A DNA stretch of 64,000 bases, taken from the NCBI GenBank assembly GCA_026261815.1, contig JAMPIT010000350.1, positions 3,968,001 to 4,032,000 of the forward strand, in the 5' to 3' direction. Source of the stretch: Monarcha castaneiventris obscurior. Its lineage: Eukaryota > Chordata > Aves > Passeriformes > Monarchidae. Position numbers and translations under genes: made by a program. Of the stretch, positions 1-11,677 are shown in pieces (position 1 is the stretch's first letter; each line of letters begins with the position of its first letter). The notes below the pieces were generated by a model, which saw only the letters and a program-made list of their open reading frames with translations, was not told where the DNA came from and made no database searches.

Positions 1-105
1 TCAAGAGGAAAGCCATGCTTAAACAACATGATAGCTGCCTACAATGAGACAACTGGCTTATTGATGAAGGGGGAACAGGAAAAGTTGTTTGGTTTGATGC
101 TTGTG
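1..105 (+). mobile_element. CR1 LINE fragment, reverse-transcriptase part, plus orientation, cut by window edge
   Basis: Read on the plus strand, this stretch gives a degenerate peptide resembling the middle of the CR1 reverse transcriptase. The family has a KGKSCLTNLIAFYDE-like motif followed by TGLVDEG; here I read KGKPCLNNMIAAYNE and then TTGLLMKG. The similarity fades after about base 105 and the left part lies outside the window. It is a dead, diverged copy with no complete frame. The assignment rests on remembered CR1 protein motifs, not on a search. The adjoining fragment at 120-395 is in the opposite orientation. Confidence 0.6.
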
Positions 106-119
106 TAACAACATCATCA

Positions 120-395
120 ACAAAATAATGAAGTGCACCCTAGTTTAGTGAACAGTGAGTGGACTGAAAAACTGAACTGCCTGGTTCAAAGGGTTGTGAT
201 CCTTTTCTGGTCAGTAGGAACTTCACTGGACTGCCATGACTTCTCAAATATGGATGATGGCTTATCCACTTCATCTGCCAGTTCCCTCAGTACCCACAGA
301 TGTATCTCATCAGTTCCCATGAACCCTTGCAATTTCAGGTTCCTTAGATGGTCTTGAACCTGATTTTCTCTTACATGTGGCATTGGCCATATGCT
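120..395 (-). mobile_element. CR1 LINE fragment, reverse-transcriptase part, minus orientation
   Basis: The minus strand holds a 65-codon open stretch (383 down to 186) with clear CR1 reverse-transcriptase signatures: VQDHLRNLK, then GTDEIHLWVLRELADEV, then IFEKSWQSSEVPTD. In avian CR1 these occur in this order, just before the KKGxxEDxxNYRPVSL segment. That segment is not recognisable here. The sequence from 185 down to about 120 is more diverged. The fragment lacks the catalytic core and is a relic. The family call is firm; the ends are approximate. Confidence 0.82.
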
Positions 396-3300
396 GCTAT
401 CTTTGCATATGATGTATATCTCCGTGGCTAAGTACGCCTAGCAGTGGATATACTGTGTCCAGCATTGTCTTCATGCTTTAAAGTATATTTTAGAGGGCAG
501 AAGGAGTGTGAGCAACACTCATGCCCAGAAGGATGTGGCGAGCTGTCGGTGACTGCAGGTCTTTGTTATTCTGTGCTCCATCAAAGGACTCTGTCTGCAG
601 GAGATATGCTGGGTGTTCTCAGAGTAAGACTGGTATGTGGACACTAGTCATACACACTCAGATTTGCAGCACACAGAGGGCTTCAGTGCCTGGATGTCTC
701 TGAGCTGTCAGTAAGAGGCACTCCAGCCAACTTCTGCCACCCTTCCTCCCCCCAAGAACCCGAGGAGATGTTTCACAATCAGGAACAGGCTGAGGGACAG
801 CAAACTCTGACCTTGCCTGCTGATACTGCATTTTGCAAAGAGAGGTTCAGTGGAGATACTCCATAATTTCTAATTATCTTACTCCACAGTGTTCCCTAGA
901 GGCCAAGCCTGCTTAGTTTATGCTATCAGAGCAGTAAAATGATGTTTACGTGCAATAGCCTTTCCTCCTGCCTGCAATTTTCATGCAAAATCTTAGATGA
1001 TGCCAGAGATTAAAGAAACTGAGGAACCACCCTCCCAGCTAAGAGCTCTAACAGACTCATATTATTTCTGGTCAGGCAGAGGGGACAGAAAAAGGAGTTT
1101 TTTGAAGAGTTATAGCTGTGCCTTTTTGATGTGATTTCTGGAGGTGATTCAGCTGAAATCTATACTCTCATTCCTATTTTAGGTTTAAGACAAAGATTAA
1201 AAGCAGTTTGATATTGGTTTGATTTTTCCCCCCTTTTAAGCCAAATGGATACCTGGCTGTTGAGACAGGCTAAATATATTTTGGGGAAATGTGTCAGATG
1301 GTAAAAAGACACAGTCATTCCTTGCCCTTCCATTTTTCCAGACATCACCTGTTTATGGAGGAGGGAAGAATGTGGTATAAGAACTGTTCTGTTGATTGTA
1401 TATTGCACTGGAACATGGGGGAGCAGGGAGTCCTTAGGAAGTAAAAGGGGAGTTGTTCATATTTTTAAAATTTATTTTGAATTACACGGAGGTTTGTAAC
1501 AACTTTGTTACAACACTTGTAAGAAATATTTGTACCTGAAACAGTATTCATAAGTACAGCAATGTTAATACTTCCATGCTGTCCATATAAGACTGGTTCC
1601 ACGTGAATTTTAGAGGAACAATACCAACTGCTTAATCACAAGGAACACTTTTAACTACCATTAAATCTGTGGTATAAAGTAATAGGTGTGAACATTGGAT
1701 CCAAATGCTGAAACTGTCAATTTTGAATTGACTCAGTGCATTATGCAAGGCTGATGCAATCTCAGCCAATGAGACATAGCTGTGTGCCCCCGAGGTCTGA
1801 TTTCAAGCCCTTGTGGTCCAGAGGAAATGGCCCTACTCTCTTGATGTGAGAGACTTCTCTGAATTACTAACCCTACCAGGGGTTAAATTTGTAGATTGTG
1901 TGAACATGGGGGTGAGCCGAGTAGTTCTCACCAATCTACTAGATCAGGGCAGGATATTTGCAGTTAGTAGCATGGTGAATCTTTTCACTTCATGTGCACA
2001 GCAAGTAAAATAGCCTGCTTTCAAATACCCAGTCTTAAAGATATGTTTCTCTCCCATTATACAGCATTCATACAGGATTAATCTAATACAAAAGGGTCAA
2101 AGGTTTTTATCTCTGGTAGATTCCCTGGCAACACAGGTTATGGATGATTTTCCTCAACTCTTCTTCTAAAATTAGTAATTTAAATTTTAACATTTATCCT
2201 GTTTTGGTACTTGAAAAAACTAATACGTGCCAGTCCACAAGAAAAAGAATATCCCCAGAAGGACCAACTTCTCTCCAAGAAGCTGGGAGGCCAAAACCTA
2301 CCTGCACGAGAAATGAACAAAAAGATTTGTTGATTTGGCTGAACTGTTAAATTGGTAATAATTCTTTTTAAAGGGCCTTAATTAACTTTTGTCTTATTAA
2401 GAAATCTTTTGAAAGTTCTTAAATAACTTTTTCCAGTTATTAAGCTAGCACCAGTAATGGTATAATGTCTTTAGTTTCAGTAAGCCATTTTTTAATTTTC
2501 CTATGAGGAGCATCATTTGGATACACTGCTTCAGAGATTCCTGATTATTTTAAAATAAGCTTTATATCAATTATTGTACAGTGGATATTAGTGATGTCAA
2601 AAAATCTTTCTCTGCTTGAAATATGCTTTGTTTCTTGACGAATAAATTTTACTATATCTTGCATACTTCGGAAAATAATTTAATCACTGGTAAGATGTAA
2701 AAGAACATAGAAAAGCCCCTGTGCTACTGTACCTGGGTCACTGTTTTCCTGTTGAAAAAAAAGGAATTTGTCCACAGCAATTAGAGAGTCCTAAAAAGGA
2801 TGACTTTATATGGTTCTTAAGAACACATGGCTTTCAGTTTGAGAAATCTATTTTTCTGTATCTCACTGGACAGGGACAGATGGGATTTTCTGTGGAAACT
2901 CAGCCCTTCTCCAGGTCACCAAATGGAAAGCAGAAGAGATGCTTTTGTGAAGATTTAAGCATGGCTATCTTAAGGACCGGAACATCCCGTTGGACAGCTG
3001 GGACCTAACAAAGTGTGAGATCTCTGACTTCCTCCAACATTTTATGAAATCAATTGCCAGACTGGAATGTACCAAACCTGCCTTGATTCTATCATCATTA
3101 CATACACTGAGCTGGAGCTTGCTGATGACAGTCTCTACAGGGTGAGTGCAGGAAATGTTCCTACTCCCTGTAAATTCTGGGAGCTGTATCTGGTCCTTGT
3201 ACTCTGAACAATAAATTGATATCAATATAATCATCAAATACTCTATAGTATGCTTCCACAGAGAAAGCAAAATGTCTGTGTCTTTCTCTTTCAGAATGCA

Positions 3301-4342
3301 GTAAGACTATAAAATCAGATCCCACACTTAGACCTTTATTTCATAACTATATAAAGGTTCTTCAGCCTTGTTGATAGAGTCTTAGATTACATTAAACACA
3401 AGGATGGAAGAGTCTTAGATCTTTCGGGGATGGAGACAAGTGAGCATGATTTCTAGAAGAGAGGCTAGCCCAAGAAACTACTCTGCCAGTTTTTCTGCCC
3501 TAAATCTCTAGCAGACCATCGAAAGTCATTCAAGCTCACACTTTATTTAAACACAGAAAAGAGAAAAATCAAAAGCCCTGAAAGAGACTCTTAAGGAAAT
3601 TGAAGAGTCACGGGGTAGTAGTGTGCAGATTGAGCTCTGTGGAGACAGGCAAAACAGAAAGAGATGGGAAATCACCAAGACTGCTGACTGAGAGCAGACA
3701 AAATTCAGCCTTGGTAAAGGACACACCTTTGGATTGTGCAAACTGAAAAGTTCATGCACATTACAAGGCTCTGGGTGAACTGGTTAATTGTAGCTATAAA
3801 TATGTATATATTTATATGCAAGTACATATATATGCATGCACTCACTGGTATATTTAACTTCCTATCCACCAGAGTACTCTGCAGTTTTCATGATGTGGTT
3901 GCCCTATCCAAAGATCAGTCCTAATTCTGAATATCATCTTGTTACTGTTTCTCATTCCTATAAAGTTCTTCATCCTTCTAGTAGGGAGAAGTCTTAGACT
4001 TAACTATAACTACTTCTACCCCAAATACCAAATCATGAGTGGAACATGACAGACATCCAAAGCTGAACATGCATACTTTTCTAATTTTCTGCAGGTTCAT
4101 TAAATAAGTACCATATAAATATCATGTAAATTTTTTTGTAACTTTCCAATTCCATTAACAATAAATAAAAAGATTTTTATAGCTCTGGCTCAATCCTTCA
4201 TAGGATTGCAATGTCCATTAACATGAAAATAAAATGAACTGCATATTATCTTTCTTCCTTGATGTGTCTCTCATGAATACACTGGAGTTACATGAGGAAT
4301 AATTTTGTCTTCTATCGTCTTCAAAATACATTTAAACTCAAC
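396..4342. other. Intergenic or intronic sequence, no gene seen
   Basis: No frame here is long enough, or shows a recognisable domain, to support a gene. Composition is ordinary to AT-rich. The stretch at about 3800-3840 is an impure TA/TG-rich block. A donor-like GGTGAGT at about 3139 has no supporting exon. I see no transposon family I can name. Confidence 0.6.
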
Positions 4343-4692
4343 CCTCCTCTCCTCTCCTCTCCTCTCCTCTCCTCTCCTCTCCTCTCCTCTCCTCTCCTCT
4401 CCTCTCCTCTCCTCTCCTCTCCTCTCCTCTCCTCTCCTCTCCTCCTCCTCTCCTCTCCTCTCCTCTCCTCTCCTCTCCTCTCCTCTCCTCTCCTCTCCTC
4501 TCCTCTCTCTCTCCTCTCCTCTCCTCTCCTCTCCTCTCCTCTCCTCCTTCCCTCTCCTCTCCTCTCCTCTCCTCTCCTCTCCTCTCCTCTCCTCTCCTCT
4601 CCTCTCCTCTCCTCTCCTCTCCTCTCCTCTCCTCTCCTCTCCTCTCCTCTCCTCTCCTCTCCTCTCCTCTCCTCTCCTCTCCTCTCCTCTCC
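4343..4692. repeat. CCTCT pentanucleotide microsatellite, about 350 bp
   Basis: The unit CCTCT (AGAGG on the other strand) is repeated about 70 times. The run is interrupted near 4441 (an extra CCT), near 4502-4512 (a short CT run) and near 4545-4552 (CTCCTTCCCT). The strand is pure pyrimidine through almost its entire length, so it is a homopurine-homopyrimidine tract with mirror symmetry. It has no stop codon in several frames on both strands. The apparent 125- to 162-residue proteins of LLSSP or GEERR repeats are therefore artefacts of the repeat. Such tracts mutate readily and can adopt triplex structure; that is general knowledge, not shown here. Confidence 0.98.
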
Positions 4693-6920
4693 GCACAAAA
4701 AGAACAGTCTATTTTACTCACAAATGTAAAAACAACCATAGTTCGTACTGTGCAGGGAAATCACAATGGGATTGTGTCAGACATTTGAGATGAGACCATT
4801 TCAAGAAGATGTTGGATCCTTTTCTCCCTGACCTAAATAACAGACTTAGGAGGAAAAGTGTTAAGAGGATTGTATGAAAGAAGCACTTCAGAAATTTCCC
4901 TTGGAAGACAGATGCTGTAGCCCTAATACAGGACAATTTTGGTAATCCTTTCTCTTTTCCTGTTTTCTGAGGTCACTCACCATCTGCTTGAACTAAGTGC
5001 CTGTGTGGCTTTACAAGTCAGCTCATTTCTCTGTTCAGGAGGAAAAAGTATCTTTGGAAGTTACCAGAGCAACCAGCTCTGAATTACAGAACAATGTCTA
5101 GGCAAGAGAGATAGTCTTTATTTATATTCTATCTATTTTTAGAAAACATTGTGTCTTGTAAACTGTGCATCTATTTTCTCTCATTAATTATGTGAAATTA
5201 TAAATTAATTTTAACTCCTATTAAGAAAAATAAAGACAAGTGAGACCATTGGCACCAAAAAAAGCAGTGTCCAGAATATCCAAACATACACTCTATGGAA
5301 GGGGTAGGACTGCAATTTGCATTAGTTAAACTGGTATCTATGGCTGCCTTGTCAGCAAGCCTTGGTCCCCCCTCTTCTGGCTGACACTGTCAGTATATTG
5401 CTCTTTTCACCTCCATAGCCCTTCCCAGCTCATCACTTCTGCTGTGCAGCCCCCCCACCATTGCACCCCTACCCTTTCCCCTGTCCCAGGTGTTCCCCAG
5501 TCCCTCCACCATCTCCGGATTCTTACTCAAGATCCATCTCCTTGTCCATTCCTTTTCTCAGTCAGCCTCCCCATTTCCGACATGGTAAATCTCCTCCCTA
5601 GTCCTATTCCTTCCTTTCTTCCCACAGTGGAAAAATTCACTTTTACTCTTTTCCCATCTCACTTATTCCCTTGAGTTGCCTTTGCCCCAAAACTTATTTT
5701 TATCTGAGCTGACAAATAAAATCCAATCTTCTAGACAATTTTTTACTTTTATTTCTTCCTAATCTCTTTTTCCATTCACAATCCCAGCACCCCTTGTCCT
5801 CTGCTTCTCTTTCCATTTCCATTATTTCCACTCCGCCTGCGACAATCTACTCTCTTTCCTCCTTCCAGCCTCTTTTTTTAATTCTTAATGGTCTAAAAAA
5901 AGGAGACATCTTTCCTCTAAGTAACATTCTCAGAGAGTTTCAGCAAGAAGGGAAGGCTGAAGATGTGTAGTCCATCAAAATATGGTGGAAAGAAAAAGAC
6001 ATAAAGGAAACAAACCAACAAGATTCTGGAAAGATGTTCAGCTTGTATATAGATATTTTTATGCAGTTTTGAATGATGTTTCTGTTGAAAGGTACAATGT
6101 GTCATAAAATAGAACGAAGTTTATAACTTAAGGATGTGAAAAAGTCTGGCAACAACCAACCATGTCTAAGTCTGGCCAGTACGAATAATCATCTTTGCCC
6201 AAAGCAGCAATTTGCAGTCTTGTAGTACAAAAGTCATAAGCAGTAAGTGGGAAAAGAGAGTTTACCGAGAATTGTTTGCTTTATCTTAAATATGTGTGAA
6301 GCTTTATATTGTTTTTCATGTTACATGTTTCTTTTTCAGTGCGTAAGTGTGAAAAACTGAAGCATATTATCAGTAGTATAATAATAGAGTAGCAAGGAGT
6401 GATGATGTGATGGCAACAGCAGGAAAATCCAGCAGCCAGTTCTGCTCAGACAGAGCAGAAGTAGAGGGCAGGACAAGAACTAGTGCACCAAGGACTCCTG
6501 GGTGCCTTAAGAAAGCAGCCTTTCCTCCAAAACCTCCTCCCTTTATTTGGATGCCAAATGTGAGTACACCAGTATTTGAGATCACACATCGGACAAGCCC
6601 CGGTAAGATGTTCCTCCTCACAGTGCTGAAGCATTGTCAGGTCTGTCCCCTGACACACTCTGAAGCAGAATGAACAAGACACCAATCCAAATGTCTGGTT
6701 TTTTCACTGGCTGCAAGGTGTTTTGGATCTGGTCCTGAGGCAGCATTTGATGAAGTGGCAAAATGAAAAAGTGGGGAACAGATTTCATTGTTCTTTCTTT
6801 CTGTATCACCCAGTAGTCACATATGCCAGAGGGATGTATCTTAGAAGGTGTTTCTTCTTGTCAAACTCACAGAAACTGTGGCTCTGCATAGAGGATATGT
6901 TAGCAAATGAGCAGGGTGGG
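4693..6920. other. Intergenic sequence with a pyrimidine-rich stretch, no gene seen
   Basis: This is unremarkable non-repetitive sequence apart from about 5366-5880, where the plus strand is strongly enriched in C and T with many short CCTTTCC, TTCCTT and CCCTT runs. No family of repeat could be named there. The short frames are broken and show no domain. Confidence 0.55.
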
Positions 6921-7120
6921 CATCACAGAATAACTAGGCTGGAAAGGAGCCCAGGCGGTCTCTGGTCCAATCTCCTGCTCACTGCAGGTTCAGCTTCACG
7001 TTGAACCTGACAACTCAGGGCTTCACCCATTCAGGGCTTGAAAACCTCCAAACATGGAGATTATGCAGCCTCCTTAAGCAGTCTTCTCCATTCCTTGACT
7101 TACTGTGCATGTAAATCTCC
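6921..7120 (-). mobile_element. CR1 LINE 3' fragment, minus orientation
   Basis: The plus strand reads as the complement of the CR1 3' region: CATCACAGAATAACTAGGCT, then a GGTCTCTGGTCCAATCTCCT segment, then GGGCTTGAAAACCTCCAAAC, then CATTCCTTGACT. In avian CR1 these blocks lie in the last few hundred bases in this order. The copy is 5'-truncated, as is usual for CR1, and noticeably diverged. The right boundary is approximate. Confidence 0.88.
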
Positions 7121-7642
7121 TTAGCAGAGCACTTTGAGAGGAAAGCTTTTCTATCTATGCAGTAGGGGCGTCAGCCCCCAAGTGATGCTACTGTCACCTG
7201 AGGACATATAAAACTAGAACAATGACTCTTGGATTGGATATTGGAAGCACTTCTGCCACCTGGCCCCAAGCTGAACAGCAGCATTTTTCACACATCTAAA
7301 TAATTCCACAATTTAGGGAGCAAGCACATTACAATGTCCAGCTAAACTACAGAAGAATAGCATTAAATATTAGAAATGTTTAAACTTGAGCAGAAAATAG
7401 TTTCAGTGCCTTCCGCATTATTTTGCCATATCTCTTGGCAGTCCTCTTGAATTTTTAAATGATAGGTGAGTTCTGAACTTTGCCTTTCCAGCCCATCCAG
7501 GCACAATAAAAGGTAATGAAGGCAAATATATTGTGCATGCTTTTGAAAATCCTAGTGAAACATCTTGGAGGAGAAGAGGCTAAAATAGCAGAGGATTACA
7601 CATGGAAATGATATTGAGGGCTGCTAGGAAAACTGGTCTTGA

Positions 7643-7785
7643 CAGGATCATAGGAAAATCTGGGTTCAAAGGGACCTGGCTGTTGTATGGTCCACCCCCC
7701 TGGTCAGGATTGTCTTTAGATTAAGGTAGGGCTGCTCAAGACAACCTTAAAAGGACATTGAAATCCTTGGAGCTTTCAGAAGGGC
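7643..7785 (-). mobile_element. Diverged CR1 LINE 3' fragment, minus orientation
   Basis: The left end reads AGGATCATAGGAAAATCTGG and then a GGGACCTGGC segment, followed by GGTCCACCCCCCTGGTCAGG. This is the complement of the CR1 3' end, near the ATTCTATG tail. Similarity becomes weak after about 7750. It appears to be an older copy than those at 11352 and 17130. Confidence 0.6.
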
Positions 7786-10700
7786 TTCGAAATGGGTGAT
7801 ATTTATTTGTGCTTCAAGTAGTCATTGATTTCAGTGCTTCTGTGTGACAAGAAAAGGAAAACCCTGGAGTAAATGAGGGTGTTGGGTAGGATTTGAGAGA
7901 TACAGCCTCAGCGTTGACACACTGGGAGAAACCCAGAGTCAAAGGCTGCCTTCTTATCTGTGTGAGGGTGTGTACAGACACAGGGCTAGGGCAGGCTAGA
8001 CAAAGACTGCCTTACATCATGAAGGAACCAGCTGAAGTTTCTAACAGACCATGCCTCCTCTGGACATCCATCTCTTTTTTTGAAGGTAGTCAGACTCAAT
8101 GTTTAAGGAACAGGAATCACTGATGTGTCTGTGCAAGACACAGTTTGAACTCTACTGTGGAAGACACAGTAAATGAGAACGAACTTTATAAATCTAAAAT
8201 TTGTAGGCTCTGTGTGCCACAGCCTGGCTGCCAAAAGGAGAAGGGAGGAAGAACCCCAATGTCAGATTCCTGAGGAAGACAATTTGTCCTCCATCCTTGC
8301 CCAAGAAGCATCTTTCTCTAGTAGCCAAGCTGAGCATGCTACGGATTTCTGTATCCCCATGAAAAACCCCACATGTGGTGAATGAGCTTTCCATGACTCT
8401 TCAGTCTTGGTTAGAAAGGTCTCTGTGATGAGGGAACAGCCTGGTCCCTGCATGCCACAACACATGGCAGCACATTACACAATTACAAGGAGGTTTAGGC
8501 AGCAAACTATGCACAAGAGCTTGTCACAAGCGTCTGCTATAAACATCAGGTGTTCTTTTGATAAAGAGACATGATGTGGTATGATCTGCCACAACGTGAG
8601 GATAGGCTGGAATGCATGGGACAAATCCTACTGCAGTCAACCCTGATCTCACAGCAGAACTCACTACCCTGCTGAGCCTCAGTTCGCACCCCAGAGCTTT
8701 CTGCGCTGGAATCTGATTTTACCCCCTTCTCACCCCCAGCAGTTTCCTCTGAGGTCATTCTTTTACACTTGGTTTTCTTATTCACAGATATATTTCCTTT
8801 AATGTCTTGCTTTTTCCACTTCTAGAGGAATAGTGACGACTTGCTGCCTGCTCATTGTTTCACTTTCTGAATTGGATGGAATTTCTGCTTATGATTGGTG
8901 ACTCGCATTTAAAAGATGAGACTAGTGCATGAAAAACAGTGAATTACTTCCAGTCCTATCTCAGTGTAAGTAACTGTTAATGTTAAACTTAATGAAATAT
9001 TTAGTAGTCATGTAAGAAATTATAAATTAATTCAGTGGTATCTGACCACTCAGGAAAGAAAAATTATTACTACACCATGAAAATCTGTGTTTAGAAGTCA
9101 GTATGCTCAATTAAGAGGACATTAGAACAACTGTATTTGTTTTGTCTGATTTTCTCTAAGTATTTTTTCCATAAAATTGAAGTATGCATTTCCAAAATTA
9201 TGTTTTTCATCATCATCTTTCTTTCATGTATGTCCATACAGTGGGTGTCCTTTTAATTTCAATATCATGTTTTGACAAGCAATTTCAAGGAAGGCATATT
9301 TTATAAATGCTTTTTGCAAACAAGTGATATAAAACAATGTTCTATAGTTTGGCTGAGTGTTAGAAATGCTTTGTCAAAATACTCCTTCCGCCAAATCTAA
9401 GGTTTTATTTTAAAGTGACACTGAAATATTTAAGCAAACATGTAGGCTGCTATTCTAAGAAATGCATCTACTGGTTGGCAGAGCATTACTCATTATCCCT
9501 GATATATTCATCGCACTCGTTTATTAGCCAGCTCTATTGAATTTCCTAGCAGGATGCCATTTTATTTTAAAGGCATATGTGAGTTATAGCAACCCTTAAT
9601 TTATTAGTCTTTTGCAATCCAGAAGCCCTATTTGTTTTTGGTGAAACAAATTTTGCTAAACTTTGTCACTTTATTGGCTTTCACCGGATGACTTGTGTCT
9701 TCAATGCAATGATATAGTTAACCTTATTAATGAATCAGACCAACCTACAGCTTGGAAAAGTTGTCTCAAATTTGAAGGGATATCTTTCTTATTTCACTTC
9801 TGCAAATAAAAATTATTGTAACACTAAACAGTGTTGTTTGTTGTTTTGCAGGTAAATTGCTCTGCTGAAAACTTTGTCAGTCGATGGGTATTCAGAAATT
9901 TAAAACACTATGTGTGTGTGTGTTTTGAGGAAAGGTATCTATATCTGACTTTTATTTAAATATCTTGATTTCTTACCACTTTTAATAAACTACATCAAAA
10001 AACAACTTGTGAATAATTTAAGAAAATATGGTTCTCACTAAATCTCCTCTAAAATATCCTTGGGAATTCCAAGGGCCAGAAAAGCAGATTAAAAATTCCT
10101 TTACAGATCATATGAGCTATTGCTTATTAAAGCACAGATTAATTACTTCTCTGTTGATAAATTACTTCTGACACATGTAATTAAAGCACAAGATTCAATC
10201 ATTAACTTCAATCACTGTGAAAGTACACTTAAAAGGAGCAAATCGTGATGCACAAAGGGTAATAGCCTAATGGTATGCTGCTTTTATATATAGATATAGA
10301 TGTATAGATATAGACATCTTTTACAGGAAAATGTTTATAATGTGTGTATTTGATTTTTCATACGTCTAAAACCTTAAATCACTGAAACAACATAAAAAAT
10401 GTTTGAAAATTTAAAAAAAAAGCTTTAGAGGAATAACTGCTTGACATGGTACGGTACATATATGAAGCACACATCTCTGATGTTCCCTGTGCAAACAAGC
10501 TGGTGTCTGACGTTGCAAGTTATTGTACCATCATGGAGAGAAAGGCAGTCTCTGGCTCAGAGAAAGGTTTGTGACATCAGTAACTGCATCACTGTGTGGC
10601 TGCCTCACACTGCAAGGAGAAAAATGCTGCACTGAACTCAGAGACAGGCTGGTGCCACTCAGCCTGGCTAAGTGCCTGCTAATGAACAAACACACAGTGA

Positions 10701-11351
10701 TATATGACATGACTGCCTTGGAGTGTCTCATGCACTGACTAATCCTGGTCAAGTGGTTCTACTTTGATGTGGCTGGTAGGAACCGACTCTGTGTCTTTTC
10801 CAACCCAGATTTCAGCTGTGTTAGTACATTTCTCTAGTTATCATCTGAACACTGTGCCATTGTCTGTCACCAGGCTCAACAGCTATCCCTAGCTTATGAG
10901 CAGGGGTCAGGTAGAGCATTACCTTGAATGTCCCCTCTGGGATTTGCATCAGGAAAGAAAAGCAGCCTCCTGTGCTGGTTGCACAATCCTGCATTTTCTG
11001 ACTCGTAGATGTGCATGTTGTTGAAATCCACTCTGAGGAACCGAGACTGCCCCGGGAAACTTCTCCAAGTGGTTCATGGAAAAGCTTCATCCACTTCATT
11101 CTTTACATGAGGGACTCCATAACAGACTCCCAACAGATTGTCTGAAGTGTTTCTTTTCCTTCTGTTACGGACTCTCAGGCTTTCAGGAGGGAAAGGAGGA
11201 CATAAAATTTTCTTGTTTGTTAACATCTGATACAGAGAAAGGGAAATAAATCTGAAGGATCTGTGGTCAAGCCTGATAAATGTCTATTCTGTGAGTGTTT
11301 TGATGTGTTTCAGAGGTGTTTTCCCATTAAATTAGGAATAGCACATATATA
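7786..11351. other. Intergenic sequence, AT-rich in the second half, no gene seen
   Basis: No coding or RNA gene is recognisable. From about 8930 to 10420 the sequence is AT-rich, poor in CpG and free of identifiable repeats, apart from a (TG)6 run at about 9911-9924 and a TATAGA-type impure run at 10286-10314. That quiet stretch is discussed as a candidate conserved non-coding region. The part from 10440 to 11100 has ordinary composition. Confidence 0.55.
9370..9800. other. Candidate conserved non-coding element
   Basis: This block is AT-rich, CpG-poor and free of simple repeats and named transposons. It contains several TTTATTAG and TTAAT cores of the homeodomain type, within a long gene-free region. 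Those are the usual looks of vertebrate long-range enhancers, but the look alone proves nothing. No alignment was possible. Confidence 0.2.
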
Positions 11352-11677
11352 AAGGGGACTTAGAAGAAAGATGGGGACAGACCTTCTAGCAGGGCCTGTT
11401 GCAATAGGACAAAGGGCAATGATTTTAAACTGTAGGAGGGTCAATTTAGATTGGATATAAGGAGAAGATATTTTACTATGAGGGTCGTGGAATCCTGGAA
11501 CAGTTGCCAAGAGATTTGTTAAGATGCCTCATCCCTGGAAATAGTCAAGGTCAGGTTGGACAGGGCTCTGGACAACCTGATCTAGTTGAGGAGGAGCTCA
11601 TGGCAGCAAGGTTGGACTAGAAGATCTTTAAAGGTCCCTTCTAACCCAAACTACTTTTTAATTCTATGATTCTATGC
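11352..11677 (+). mobile_element. CR1 LINE 3' end, plus orientation, with intact tail
   Basis: This 326-bp stretch follows the avian CR1 3' end closely. It begins with GAAAGATGGGGACAGACC and GCAGGGCCTGTTGCAATAGG, passes through CATCCCTGGAAATAGTCAAG and GACAACCTGATCTAGTTGAG, then GGTTGGACTAGAAGATCTTT and AGGTCCCTTCTAACCCAAAC, and ends with the CR1 tail ATTCTATGATTCTATG. The 5' truncation and the octamer tail are both characteristic of CR1 retrotransposition. No coding capacity remains. Confidence 0.95.

Noticed and set aside
3130..3150. Splice donor-like ACAGGGTGAGTG
   Set aside because: No matching acceptor and no convincing coding frame upstream.
4271..4793. Several 125- to 162-codon open frames on both strands (LLSSP and GEERR repeats)
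   Set aside because: They are translations of the CCTCT microsatellite, which lacks stops in many frames. No gene context.
5366..5880. Pyrimidine-rich stretch as a retroposon or gene exon
   Set aside because: No recognisable element, tail or domain. Only a compositional bias is visible.
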